From contig JAFTPN010000029.1 of the NCBI GenBank assembly GCA_017463245.1, positions 1 through 59,320 on the forward strand: a DNA stretch of 59,320 bases. Direction: 5' to 3'. The translations under genes were made by a program, and so were the position numbers. The stretch is from Clostridia bacterium (GTDB taxonomy: Bacteria; Bacillota; Clostridia; Christensenellales; Aristaeellaceae). This document shows, in pieces, positions 1-8,696 of this stretch. Below the pieces are notes generated by a model that saw only the letters and a program-made list of their open reading frames with translations, did no database searches and was not told where the DNA came from. Each line of letters starts with the position of its first letter. The stretch's first letter is position 1.

Positions 1-311
1 GTCAGCCGCAAGCGGCTGCCACCTATCCGCAACCTCAATCGGCGCGAGCAAGCTCGCTTGTTTCGGTTGATTCGCTCAGCTCGCTTTTTGTCGCCACTGG
101 CGACGCTCGCATCGCTCACCTCGGGGAGGGAGGCTTTTGGCCGCTTGCCTAGCGTCGCGGTGCGCCCGTTGCACACCGCGACCCCTTCTCGGAGATCACA
201 TAGCAGCGCTCCCCTCCGCATGGGTTTCGAAAGGGTCGAAGACCCTTCGCGGGTTGTCAGGGCAGAGCCCTGACCGGGAGTGCAGAGGGCAGAGCCCTCT
301 GCCCCCGTGCA
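1..311 (-). repeat. Composite intergenic repeat R1, 3' of the CAP gene
   Basis: No gene is seen here. Read on the minus strand from the CAP stop codon, it holds hairpins GCAGAGGGC/GCCCTCTGC (282-302) and GTCAGGGC/GCCCTGAC (256-274), each with a three-base loop, then AAGGGTC-GAA-GACCCTT (231-247). A block around 184-225 (TCTCGGAGATCACATAGCAG) and a GC palindrome block follow, then GGGGAGGGAGGCTTTTGGC (about 123-141) and a terminal CAGCCGCAAGCGGCTGCC (3-20). The same modules recur in the same order at R3 and R4 and in part at R2. The outer boundary lies beyond the window edge. Confidence 0.7.
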
Positions 312-1136
312 TCACTTAGCGAAGATTTGGGTGAGGTAGGGGTAGCCTTGGGGGTCGAGGGCGATGCCGATGCCGACTTTGGTCCAGGTGGTGGAGAGGA
401 TGTTCTGGCGGTGGCCGGTGGAGGACATGAAAGCGGCCTGGGCTTTGGCGACGCTGGCGTGGTGGGCGATGTTTTCACCGGCGGCAGTGAAGGAATAGCC
501 GAAGGTGCGGAGCATATCGCGGACGTTGCCGTAGGTGGGGGATTCGTGGGCGAAATAGTTGTTGTCGCGCATGTCCTGGGACTTGATGCGGGCGATGCGG
601 GAAAGCTCGGCGTCCAGGGGCAGGGCGGGCAGGCCGTTGGCTGTTCTGTCGGCATTGAGCAAATTCCATGCAGTTTGCTCTTGCGTAGATATGGAATCAG
701 TAGTATAATCATCATCCGATGAAGGAGCTTTTGTTGCGGTGGGCGCGGCAGTGGGTTTTGCCGTGGGCTTCACCGTGGGTACGGCAGTGGGAACAGCCGT
801 GGGCTGTGCTGTGGGGATCGGGGTCACCTGGGGTTCCTGGGTGGGTTCGATGGTTGCGGTAGGGGCAGCGGTTACCACTGGAGTGGTAGCGGAAGGCTCT
901 TTTGTGGGGACTGACGTAGCGAACGGGGGGATTTCACACCCATTATCGCCAATTTGTGGCGGCGTGGTGGGAATTTCGGGTTCGGGCGTGCAGACCGGTG
1001 CGGGGGTATTGCAATTTGTTTGCTGACGGTACGGCCAGCCCTTGAAGCCAAACTGCGAGGTGGGTGCCTCGGCCTGTGCGGCGGCGCTGAAAAGCATCGC
1101 GGCGGCGAGGGTCGTGGTGGCGTATCTCTTGAACAT
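312..1136 (-). CDS. Secreted CAP/SCP-domain (YkwD-like) protein
   Basis: 274-residue secreted protein. The start at 1136 is preceded by GGAGGT; an in-frame start further upstream has no good ribosome site. A signal peptide (Met-Phe-Lys-Arg, then an Ala-rich core ending AAAQA-EA) is followed by a long Thr/Pro/Ala-rich linker of PTA/PTV repeats, typical of a wall-spanning spacer. The last ~120 residues are a CAP domain: LLNADRTANGLPAL, then FAHESP, GENIAHH and GHRQNILS, which are the family's conserved His/Glu cavity motifs. The biochemical role of bacterial YkwD-type proteins is not established here. It stands alone, with repeat R1 directly after its stop codon. Confidence 0.85.
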   Translation of the reverse strand: MFKRYATTTLAAAMLFSAAAQAEAPTSQFGFKGWPYRQQTNCNTPAPVCTPEPEIPTTPPQIGDNGCEIPPFATSVPTKEPSATTPVVTAAPTATIEPTQEPQVTPIPTAQPTAVPTAVPTVKPTAKPTAAPTATKAPSSDDDYTTDSISTQEQTAWNLLNADRTANGLPALPLDAELSRIARIKSQDMRDNNYFAHESPTYGNVRDMLRTFGYSFTAAGENIAHHASVAKAQAAFMSSTGHRQNILSTTWTKVGIGIALDPQGYPYLTQIFAK

Positions 1137-1214
1137 TTCGTTCACCTCCGTAAATATTACGATTCGGTTAAGAATCATGACGAAAGTTTAATACCCAAGA
1201 AGGCAAAGGTCAAG

Positions 1215-1220
1215 TATAAT
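1215..1220 (+). promoter_or_regulatory. Candidate -10 box for the zinc-ribbon gene
   Basis: TATAAT lies about 85 bases before the start of the zinc-ribbon gene. No convincing -35 box is seen 16-18 bases upstream, so this is a weak call. Confidence 0.35.
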
Positions 1221-1304
1221 GGCAATGGCCTTCCAAGGAAATCCGTGGCAGCCATGCACCGGGATAGCATCCCGAAGAAATAAGATTGAGGAGGAATCCA
1301 CCCC

Positions 1305-1715
1305 ATGAAGTTGTCCAAATGCCCCCGTTGCGATCTGAACTACATCACCGAAGCCGAGAAGTACTGCAAGGTTTGCCTGCGGGAAATGAAGGGCGATGCT
1401 CCCCGCGAGGAGATCGAAATGTGCAGCGTGTGCAACGAAGCGCCCGCCCTGCCCGGCCACGATGTGTGCGTGTTCTGCCTGAAGGAAATGAACAATGGCG
1501 GCGTGCGCGGTGATGAAGGTCAGGACACCGAGGAAGCGGTGGACACCTCTGCCATTGGCGGCATGGATTCCGTGAGCACGATGGACGAGATCATTCCTGA
1601 GATCGACGAGGACATCCCCAGCCAGGAGTTCGGCGAGATCGAGAGCGAGCTGAGCCTGGAGAGCGTGCGCGAGGAAGAGGATCAGGACGACGACGAGGAC
1701 GAGGACGACCGCTGA
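1305..1715 (+). CDS. Zinc-ribbon protein with acidic tail, function unknown
   Basis: 136 residues. The N-terminal ~65 residues hold four CxxC pairs (CPRC, CKVC, CSVC, CVFC), arranged as two zinc-ribbon-like knuckles. The C-terminal half is strongly acidic and ends in a run of Asp/Glu (EEDQDDDEDEDD), so it is probably disordered. A GAGGAGG ribosome site precedes the ATG. It sits 28 bases before the metallophosphoesterase gene and is probably cotranscribed with it. No family function is recognised. A zinc-binding adaptor or nucleic-acid/protein-interaction role is only a guess. Confidence 0.75.
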   Translation: MKLSKCPRCDLNYITEAEKYCKVCLREMKGDAPREEIEMCSVCNEAPALPGHDVCVFCLKEMNNGGVRGDEGQDTEEAVDTSAIGGMDSVSTMDEIIPEIDEDIPSQEFGEIESELSLESVREEEDQDDDEDEDDR

Positions 1716-1743
1716 GCGGCGAGCCTGAAAAAGGGGAAGGCTC

Positions 1744-2445
1744 ATGAAACTGTTTGCCATCGGTGACCTGCATCTGCCCGGCGGCGATGACAAGCCCATG
1801 AACGTGTTCGGCGAGCATTGGAATGGCCACTTTGAGCGCATCAGCCAGGACTGGCGGGCGCGGGTGAGCCAGGAGGACACGGTGCTGATCCCGGGGGACA
1901 TCTCCTGGGCGATGCAGCTGGACAATGCCAAGCCCGACCTGGAGGCCATTGCTGCGCTGCCGGGGCGCAAGATCATCATGAAGGGGAACCATGATTATTG
2001 GTGGAACACCCTGTCCCAGGTAAAGAGTGCGCTGCCCCGGGGCATGGAGGCCATTCAGCACAACGCCATTGAGCTGGAGAGCTGCGTGGTGTGCGGCACC
2101 AGGGGATGGAACATCCCCACCAAGGAAACGCCCCTGAGCGCTGCGGACATGAAGATCTACAGCCGGGAGCTGATCCGGCTGGAGCTGGCGCTGCAAGCGG
2201 CGGTGAAGCTCAATGCCGATAAGCCCCTGGTGGTGATGATGCACTACCCGCCGCTCTACGACCTGGAGCGGGAGACGGAGTTCACCGCGCTGCTGGAGAA
2301 GTACCCCGTGCATACGGTGGCCTATGGGCACCTGCATGGCGCGGGGCTGCGGGTGGCGTATCGGGGCGAACAGCGGGGCATTCGCTATGAATTGGTGAGC
2401 TGCGACGGGCTGGAATTCAGCCTGAAGGAGATTTCGCTGGACTGA
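1744..2445 (+). CDS. Calcineurin-like metallophosphoesterase
   Basis: 233 residues with the metal-binding motif set of the family in order: GDLHL near residue 7, GDISW near 57, GNHDYWW near 80, MHYPP near 166 and GHLHG near 195. These ligate a dinuclear metal centre, so a phosphoesterase is expected. The substrate cannot be read from the sequence. It is cytoplasmic, with no signal peptide. It follows the zinc-ribbon gene closely and ends ahead of a clear terminator, so the two form a short operon. Confidence 0.88.
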   Translation: MKLFAIGDLHLPGGDDKPMNVFGEHWNGHFERISQDWRARVSQEDTVLIPGDISWAMQLDNAKPDLEAIAALPGRKIIMKGNHDYWWNTLSQVKSALPRGMEAIQHNAIELESCVVCGTRGWNIPTKETPLSAADMKIYSRELIRLELALQAAVKLNADKPLVVMMHYPPLYDLERETEFTALLEKYPVHTVAYGHLHGAGLRVAYRGEQRGIRYELVSCDGLEFSLKEISLD

Positions 2446-2517
2446 ACGAAAAAAATATTCCTAAAAAAATCTTATTTCTTTGTTACAAAAAAGTTTTTAA
2501 AAATGTCATAAAGCCAC

Positions 2518-2550
2518 AAAAAGCGTCCGGATAAGTTCCGGGCGCTTTTT
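2518..2550 (+). terminator. Intrinsic terminator after the metallophosphoesterase gene
   Basis: The stem GCGTCCGGA / TCCGGGCGC (one G-U pair) has a short AAGT-type loop, is preceded by AAAAA and is followed by a T run. The surrounding 2446-2755 gap is AT-rich and otherwise holds only the mraZ promoter. Confidence 0.85.
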
Positions 2551-2686
2551 GCGTCCACAAAATATGGGTCGATGCGAACATGAAACCACAAAAGACGAAC
2601 AAATACATTTCATTTCTATTACAAAAGTGTTAAATTAGCGAAATATGCAAAAGGATGAAAAGAAAGGGAGAAACCTTGTCAAACTC

Positions 2687-2715
2687 TTGCAAGAACCAAA
2701 AAGGTGGGATATAAT
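2687..2715 (+). promoter_or_regulatory. Promoter of mraZ and the dcw cluster
   Basis: TTGCAA and TATAAT are separated by exactly 17 bases, about 41 bases before the GTG start of mraZ. Several GTGG(G/T) repeats surround it (2704-2708, 2717-2720, 2746-2749, 2756-2761). MraZ proteins bind clusters of GTGG-type repeats, so autoregulation is plausible but inferred. Confidence 0.8.
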
Positions 2716-2755
2716 GGTGGCAACGGACAGAAAAAGGGTAGCAAGGTGGTGAGAA

Positions 2756-3310
2756 GTGGTGGCAAACGAGAAAGACGAGGTCGTCGTGCCGGAAGAGGCA
2801 CTGGCTGTCGCTGCTTCTCAGGAGGCGCTGACGGAGGAAGATCAGCAGCTGCTGGACAAGTACAGCCGCACGTTTATCGGCTCCTTCTCCCACTCGCTGG
2901 ACGCCAAGGGACGCCTGGTGGTGCCGCTGGTGTTCCGCGAGACCCTGGGCGACACCTTCTGCATTGCTCCTTCCTACGACTTTCAGTCCATTGCGCTGTA
3001 TCCCAACCTGATGTGGGCGAGGATGCGCGACCGCTATGACAAGCTGGGCAAGATGAACAGCTCCCTCAAGCGCTACCTGGAGCAGCTGGACGCGCTGTCC
3101 TTCCGCGGCCAGGAGTGCGACAATCAGGGTCGCGTGCTGCTGCCCGCCAAGATCCGCGCCTGCATCCTGGGGGATGAGAAGGACGTGGACATCACCGGCG
3201 CCAACGACCATGTGCGCGTGGTGGCACACATCAGCGCGGACGAGCAGTTCAAGCAGTTCATGGCCGACCTGCCCTCCATTCTGGAAGATATCGGTTCTCT
3301 GGAAATGTAA
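2756..3310 (+). CDS. mraZ: MraZ transcriptional regulator
   Basis: 184 residues; MraZ is usually about 140-150. The SpoVT/AbrB-like double fold is evident: GSFSHSLDAKGRLVVP near residues 42-57 and CDNQGRVLLPAKIR near 122-135 are the paired DAKGR/DxxGR signatures. The start is GTG with AAGGTGG just upstream. The first ~38 residues are an acidic extension not found in typical MraZ, which begins at the equivalent of residue 39. In other bacteria MraZ represses its own division/wall operon. The usual next gene, rsmH (mraW), is absent: the FtsL-like gene starts 36 bases later. Confidence 0.92.
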   Translation: MVANEKDEVVVPEEALAVAASQEALTEEDQQLLDKYSRTFIGSFSHSLDAKGRLVVPLVFRETLGDTFCIAPSYDFQSIALYPNLMWARMRDRYDKLGKMNSSLKRYLEQLDALSFRGQECDNQGRVLLPAKIRACILGDEKDVDITGANDHVRVVAHISADEQFKQFMADLPSILEDIGSLEM

Positions 3311-3346
3311 GCGAGCGTTCTATCATCCGTTGGGAGTGAATATAAG

Positions 3347-3958
3347 ATGTTGCTGATCCCTCGTGTTTTCAAAAGAAAGGCACGCTTTGTGGGCGAAGGC
3401 TTCAAGCCTGGCGACTACGGCAAGGTGGCTGCCCGGAATATCCGCAGCGAGCGCATGACCAGCAGCGTGGAGCTGCCTTTTATGGAGGATGCCTCTGTGT
3501 TCGACGCCAACACCATGGGTGTGGAGCGCCGCCGCAACCGCCGCAGCGACCGCCACCATGAGGCCGTTGGCCGGCACGACACCGGGCGTGCCCCGGCCGT
3601 TGGCCACGAGGGCATGAGCGGCACCGCCGCCTGCGTGGCGCTGGTGTGCCTCATCGCTGTGCTGGGCGTGACCTTCCTGGTGGGGCGCAGCAATGTGATC
3701 GAGGCTGGCAAGAAGGCCAACGAGCTGCAGCAGCGCATTGAGGAGATCGGCCTGATGAACGAGGGCCTGGAAACCCAGCTGGCGGTGAGCGCCTCTGAGG
3801 TCAATGTGGGCTATGAGGCGGTGCAGATGGGCATGATCTCCGCCAAGGGCGTGGATGTGATCTATCTCAATGCGCCGGAAGCGGCCAACATGAAGCTGAC
3901 CGGCGGCACTACCGCAGCGCTGAACGGTGAATATCTGGCGACCATACTGGGAGATTGA
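3347..3958 (+). CDS. ftsL: FtsL-like division protein
   Basis: 203 residues. A long, basic, Arg/His-rich cytoplasmic segment (1-90) precedes one membrane helix (about 93-113, ACVALVCLIAVLGVTFLVG) and a short extracytoplasmic coiled coil (KKANELQQRIEEIGLMNEGL) with a C-terminal tail. That topology and the position between mraZ and the class B PBP gene fit FtsL, which pairs with FtsQ/DivIB and DivIC to activate septal synthesis. Sequence conservation in this family is very low, so the call rests on topology and position. The N-terminal segment is longer than usual. Confidence 0.7.
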   Translation: MLLIPRVFKRKARFVGEGFKPGDYGKVAARNIRSERMTSSVELPFMEDASVFDANTMGVERRRNRRSDRHHEAVGRHDTGRAPAVGHEGMSGTAACVALVCLIAVLGVTFLVGRSNVIEAGKKANELQQRIEEIGLMNEGLETQLAVSASEVNVGYEAVQMGMISAKGVDVIYLNAPEAANMKLTGGTTAALNGEYLATILGD

Positions 3959-4007
3959 GCGATCGGTCTCCCATTTTGGAATATTTGCGTAAACTGGGAG
4001 GACGGGT

Positions 4008-6122
4008 ATGCACCCCGAACTGCAGGTACGCAAAAGAATGCTGCTGATGACGGTCGTGCTGGGGGCGCTGTTTCTCCTGGTGATCGGCCGTCTTTGGCAG
4101 TTGACGGTACTGGACGCAGAGGTTCTCACCCGCAGGGGCGTGAGCCAATGGACGAAAGAGGGCATCGTGACCGCCAGGCGCGGCACGGTGACCGACAGAA
4201 ACAACAATGTGCTGGCGCTGAGCGCAACCTCCTATATGGTGTGCGCCGATCCCCGGCTGGTGCAGGATGAAGAATTGTTCATCGAAACCCTATCGGAGGT
4301 GCTGCCTCTGGGGGACAGCGCCAAAGACAAGCTGGCGGACAAGACCAAGGGGTCGGTGATCCTCAAGCGCCAGGTGACGCGGGACGTGGTGGATGAGATC
4401 CGCCGCATGAAGAAGGAAGCAGACCCCAAGGCTGGGCTGGCGGCCATCACCTTTGACGAGGACTCCCGCCGCTGGTACCCCTATGGGCAGATGCTCTCGC
4501 AGGTGCTGGGGCTGACCAATGTGGACAGCCTGGGGCAGAGCGGCCTGGAGACCCAGTATGAATCCGTGCTGGCAGGCCAGGAGGGCAGCTATCTGCGCCA
4601 GGTGGATGCGCGGAACCGTGTGCTGGCGGGCAGCGAAAGCTGGTATGTGCCCTCGCAGCAGGGAAATACGCTGAAGCTGACCATCGACGCCACCATTCAG
4701 CAGATCGCCGAGAAGGCCATGCGGGAGTGCCTGGAGGTGAACCAGGCCGAAAGCGTGACCTGCCTGGTGAGTGATGTGCGCACGGGCGCCATGCTGGCCA
4801 TGTGCATGAAGCCGGACTACGACCCCAACGAGCCGCCCCGGGATGACGTCAGCACCCTGACGGAGCTGATGCGCATCACGGCCATCTCTGATGTGTATGA
4901 GCCGGGATCGACCTTCAAGATCCTCACCGCAGCCGCTGCGCTGGACAGCGGCGTGACCAACCCGGAGGATCAGTTCTACTGCTCGGCCAAGGTGAAGGTG
5001 GATGGGGACACCATCCGCTGCTGGGGCGCGGCTCATGGGGCAGAGACCATGGCGGAAGGGCTGATGAACAGCTGCAATCCCGTGTTTGTGGAATTGGCGC
5101 TGCGCATGGGCACGGATACCTTCTACCGGTATCTCAGCGCCTTTGGGCTGGGGAAGCGCACCGGCATCGATCTGCCGGGGGAGAGCGCGGGCATCCTCAT
5201 TGGCAGCAGGTATGTGAAGACTGTTGACCTGGCGCGTATCGGCTTTGGCCAGTCGGTGGCGGTGACGCCTGTGCAGCTGATGATGGCGGCCAATGCGGCC
5301 ATCAACGGAGGCAAGTTGATGAAACCCTACCTGGTCAGCGAGATCCAGTCCACCGATGGGGAAGTGCTGCAAAGGTACACGCCCACGGTGGTGGCCACGC
5401 CCATCAGGCCGGAGACCAGCGAGACCCTGCGGGGCTTGCTGGAACGGGTGGTGTCCGAGGGCGGCGGCAAAAATGCCAAGCTGGCAGGGTATCGCATTGG
5501 CGGAAAAACCGGCACGGCGCAGGTGTACAAGGAGGGGCGCATCGTCAGCGATGTGCATATCGGCTCCTTCTATGGCTTTGCTCCGGCGGACGACCCGCTG
5601 ATCTCCATTCTGGTGATCGTGAACGAAGCCCATGTGCCGGTGGATTACGGCGGCACCACGGCGGCGCCCTTTGCCCGGCAGGTGCTGGGGGATGTACTGC
5701 AATACCTGCAAATATTGCCGTATGCGGATGAAACTATACCAAATGTAGTGGTTCCTGACATTACGGGCTTGACGATTTCGGCTGCAAGGCGTACACTTGC
5801 AGAGGTGGGACTGGAAATGCTGGAGGACGGTGTGAGCCACACCGTGCTGGACCAGCTTCCGCCTGCGGGGGCAGAGCTGCCCCAGGGTGGCCATGTGATG
5901 GCCTACACGGCTGCATCCAATGAGGTAACGCCGGAAACACTTGTATTGACGCCAAACTTTTCGGGCATGAGCGACGTGGACTGTGCGCGGACTGCCCGGC
6001 TGCGAGGCTTGATCATTGCGCTGGATGGCACGGGATGGTGCATCCGGCAAACCCCGGCAGCGGGGGAATACGTAGCGCCAGGGACGGAGGTGCGCATCAC
6101 CCTGTCCACGGCAGACGAATAA
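4008..6122 (+). CDS. Class B penicillin-binding protein with PASTA domains (FtsI/SpoVD-like)
   Basis: 704 residues. A membrane anchor at about 12-30 is followed by a dimerisation domain and a transpeptidase domain with STFK (nucleophile Ser301), SCN (355-357) and KTG (500-502). Two PASTA domains (about 576-637 and 644-702) complete it. Class B PBPs cross-link peptidoglycan outside the membrane, in a complex with an FtsW/SEDS polymerase; ftsW lies four genes downstream. The PASTA tail and dcw position are as in Bacillus SpoVD/PbpB. The sequence does not decide between a vegetative and a sporulation role. Confidence 0.92.
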   Translation: MHPELQVRKRMLLMTVVLGALFLLVIGRLWQLTVLDAEVLTRRGVSQWTKEGIVTARRGTVTDRNNNVLALSATSYMVCADPRLVQDEELFIETLSEVLPLGDSAKDKLADKTKGSVILKRQVTRDVVDEIRRMKKEADPKAGLAAITFDEDSRRWYPYGQMLSQVLGLTNVDSLGQSGLETQYESVLAGQEGSYLRQVDARNRVLAGSESWYVPSQQGNTLKLTIDATIQQIAEKAMRECLEVNQAESVTCLVSDVRTGAMLAMCMKPDYDPNEPPRDDVSTLTELMRITAISDVYEPGSTFKILTAAAALDSGVTNPEDQFYCSAKVKVDGDTIRCWGAAHGAETMAEGLMNSCNPVFVELALRMGTDTFYRYLSAFGLGKRTGIDLPGESAGILIGSRYVKTVDLARIGFGQSVAVTPVQLMMAANAAINGGKLMKPYLVSEIQSTDGEVLQRYTPTVVATPIRPETSETLRGLLERVVSEGGGKNAKLAGYRIGGKTGTAQVYKEGRIVSDVHIGSFYGFAPADDPLISILVIVNEAHVPVDYGGTTAAPFARQVLGDVLQYLQILPYADETIPNVVVPDITGLTISAARRTLAEVGLEMLEDGVSHTVLDQLPPAGAELPQGGHVMAYTAASNEVTPETLVLTPNFSGMSDVDCARTARLRGLIIALDGTGWCIRQTPAAGEYVAPGTEVRITLSTADE

Positions 6123-6133
6123 GGAGACCAGCT

Positions 6134-7597
6134 ATGAAACTAAGCGCACTCATCGTGGATATGCCCTACCTGCTGGATACCCGCGGCGACATGGAAGCGG
6201 AGATCGCCTCTGTGACCAGCAACAGCCGCGACAAGGTGGAGAAGGGTCTGTTCTTCTGCATCCCCGGCGCCCGGTTCGACGCCCATGATTATGCGCCCCA
6301 GGCCGTGGAGAACGGCTGCGTGGCGCTGGTGGTGGAGCGCTACCTGGACATCGATGTGCCGCAGGTGCGGGTGAGCAACGCCCGCGCGGCCATGTCCCGC
6401 ATGGCGGCGGCCTTCTATGGGCATCCGGCCAAGGGCATGAAGCTGGTGGGCATCACCGGCACCAAGGGCAAAACCACTTCCACCTACCTGCTCAAGGCCA
6501 TTTTGGAAAAGGCGGGTCACAAGTGCGGCCTCATCGGAACCACGGGCAACATGATCGGCAGCAAGCTGCTCAAGGGCAGCCTGACCACGCCGGATCCCAT
6601 CGATTTGCAGCGCACCCTGCGCATGATGGCCGATGAGGGCGTGGAGTATGTGACCATGGAGGTCTCTGCCCATGCCATCGATATGCATCGGCTGGACGGC
6701 CTGACCTTTGAGGTGGGCTGCTACACCAACCTGAGCCAGGATCACCTGGACTACTTCCACACCATGGAGAATTACTTCGAGACCAAGAAGAAGTTCTTCA
6801 CCAATGGCATGGTGCGCAACGCCGCCGTGAACGTGGACGAGGAGACCGCGCCCCAGGTGCTGCAGGCGCTGGAGATCCCCCGGCTGACCTACGGCATCTG
6901 CGCCCCGGCTGACCTGTTTGCCAGGGACATCGAGATCACTGAGGACGGCGTGAGCTTCGAGCTGCAATTGCAGGGCATGCACCATGTGCAGATCAACCTG
7001 ATGATGACGGGTATGTTCAATGTGTACAACGCCATGGCCGCAGCCAGCTGCGCCATGATCCTGGGCATTTCTGCCGAGGACATCAAGGCCGGCTTGGAGG
7101 GCATGCCCTCGGTGCCCGGCCGCATTGAAATGCTGCCTACCAATACGCCCTACCGCGTGATTTTGGACTATTCCCATGTGCCGGATGCGCTGGAGAACAT
7201 CCTCACCACGGTGCGCCAGTTTGCCAAGGCGAAGGTCATTGCCCTGTTTGGTTGCGGCGGCGACCGGGACAAGGGCAAGCGCCCCATGATGGGCGAGATC
7301 GGCGGCAGACTGGCTGACCTGAGCATCCTGACCTCCGACAACCCCCGCACTGAGGATCCCATGGTGATCCTGGCCGCCATTGAAGAGGGCATCAAGCCCA
7401 CCGGCGGCGAATATGTGGTGATCGAGAACCGCCGCGAGGCCATCCGCTACGCCCTGGAGACTGCCGAGGCGGGGGATGTGATCGTGCTGGCGGGCAAGGG
7501 CCACGAGACCTATCAGGAGATCAACGGCGTGAAGAACCCCTTCGACGAGAAGATCGTTGTGCAGGAGCTGCTGGAAGAGATCCGCGCCCAAGGCTGA
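6134..7597 (+). CDS. murE: UDP-MurNAc-tripeptide synthetase (meso-DAP adding)
   Basis: 487 residues from the ATG at 6134, which follows a GGAGA ribosome site 11 bases after the previous stop. An upstream in-frame ATG inside the PBP gene is rejected. The Mur-ligase P-loop GITGTKGKTTSTYLL is near residue 113 and the ligase C-terminal domain holds TSDNPRTEDP. The DNPR motif marks ligases that add meso-diaminopimelate rather than lysine, so the wall is probably DAP type. It acts in the cytoplasm. murF, which usually follows or is fused, is missing here: mraY starts 31 bases later. Confidence 0.94.
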   Translation: MKLSALIVDMPYLLDTRGDMEAEIASVTSNSRDKVEKGLFFCIPGARFDAHDYAPQAVENGCVALVVERYLDIDVPQVRVSNARAAMSRMAAAFYGHPAKGMKLVGITGTKGKTTSTYLLKAILEKAGHKCGLIGTTGNMIGSKLLKGSLTTPDPIDLQRTLRMMADEGVEYVTMEVSAHAIDMHRLDGLTFEVGCYTNLSQDHLDYFHTMENYFETKKKFFTNGMVRNAAVNVDEETAPQVLQALEIPRLTYGICAPADLFARDIEITEDGVSFELQLQGMHHVQINLMMTGMFNVYNAMAAASCAMILGISAEDIKAGLEGMPSVPGRIEMLPTNTPYRVILDYSHVPDALENILTTVRQFAKAKVIALFGCGGDRDKGKRPMMGEIGGRLADLSILTSDNPRTEDPMVILAAIEEGIKPTGGEYVVIENRREAIRYALETAEAGDVIVLAGKGHETYQEINGVKNPFDEKIVVQELLEEIRAQG

Positions 7598-7628
7598 TAT
7601 ACGCTGACTACAGGAGGTACGACCTGTT

Positions 7629-8669
7629 ATGCTAAGGATGTTGCTTGCTGTTATCCTTTCCGCAGCGCTGGTGCTGCTTTCAGGCCCCAAGGTGATCCCC
7701 GCCCTGCGCAAGCTGAAGCTGGGACAGACCATATATGAGCTGGGCCCCCAGAGCCACAAGAAAAAGCAGGGCACCCCTGTGATGGGTGGATTGATGATCG
7801 CCCTGGGCGTGACGGTAGCCACCCTGGTGGCGGTGCTGATCGACTACAAGGGCGGCGCGGACTTCATGCTGGCGCTGCTGGCCATTTCGCTCCTTTCCAT
7901 GGCGGTGGGCTTTGCGGATGACTACATCAAAACTGTGAAGAAGCGCTCCCTGGGTCTGACCCCCTGGCAGAAGATCGCCGGGCAGGTCATCACTTCCGTG
8001 GGCTTCGCGGCCTTCTGCTATTTCCATCCCATGGTGGGCTCCAAGGTGATCGTGCCTTTTGTGAACATCGAGTGGGATCTGGGCATTTTCTACATTCCGC
8101 TTCTGAGCCTGACGATCATCTTCATCGTTAACAGCGCTAATTTGCAGGACGGCGTGGACGGCCTGCTCTCCGGCGTGGCGGGCGTGGGCGGCATGGCCTG
8201 GGCACTGATGGCCATCTTCTTCACCCTGGCGGTGGCGGAAACGAATCCCGCCTATGCGGCCAATTTGCAGTCCGTTTCCATCTTTGGCGTGGCGCTGCTG
8301 GGCGCTTGCATCGGCTTTCTGCGGTTCAACCACCACCCGGCCACCGTGTTCATGGGCGATACCGGCTCCATGTTCATTGGCGGCGCCACGGTGGGCATGG
8401 CCATGCTGCTGCGTCAGCCCTTCATGCTGCTGCTGATCGCCTTCACCATGGTGATGAGCTCTGTGAGCGTGATCATCCAGCGGTACTACTTCAAGGCTAC
8501 CCGCAAGATCTTTGGTGAGCCGCGGCGTTTGTTCAAAATGACGCCCATCCATCACCACTTTGAGCTCAGCGGCATGAACGAGAACCAGATCGACATCATG
8601 TATGTGATCGTGACGCTGGTGCTTTCGCTGATCGCGCTGTGGTCGGTGCAGGGCTTGCAGCTGGTGTAA
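7629..8669 (+). CDS. mraY: Phospho-MurNAc-pentapeptide transferase
   Basis: 346-residue polytopic membrane enzyme that transfers phospho-MurNAc-pentapeptide to undecaprenyl phosphate to form lipid I. Visible motifs are KKQGTPVMGG near residue 55, FADDYIK near 97, NLQDGVDGL near 172, FNHHPATVFMGDTGS near 237-251 and the catalytic-site TPIHHHFE near 309. The length is normal. It is preceded by an AGGAGGT site and runs into murD with a 27-base gap. Confidence 0.95.
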   Translation: MLRMLLAVILSAALVLLSGPKVIPALRKLKLGQTIYELGPQSHKKKQGTPVMGGLMIALGVTVATLVAVLIDYKGGADFMLALLAISLLSMAVGFADDYIKTVKKRSLGLTPWQKIAGQVITSVGFAAFCYFHPMVGSKVIVPFVNIEWDLGIFYIPLLSLTIIFIVNSANLQDGVDGLLSGVAGVGGMAWALMAIFFTLAVAETNPAYAANLQSVSIFGVALLGACIGFLRFNHHPATVFMGDTGSMFIGGATVGMAMLLRQPFMLLLIAFTMVMSSVSVIIQRYYFKATRKIFGEPRRLFKMTPIHHHFELSGMNENQIDIMYVIVTLVLSLIALWSVQGLQLV

Positions 8670-8696
8670 TTCAGGCAGACAAAGGAGACAGCTCCG

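Noticed and set aside
1-311. A plus-strand 71-residue frame at the left edge
   Set aside because: It lies in repeat R1, with no ribosome site and with the palindromic modules explaining the sequence.
4290-6050. A ~590-residue minus-strand open frame opposite the PASTA-PBP gene
   Set aside because: Low-complexity His/Gln/Arg-rich translation without a ribosome site; the plus-strand gene has all catalytic motifs.
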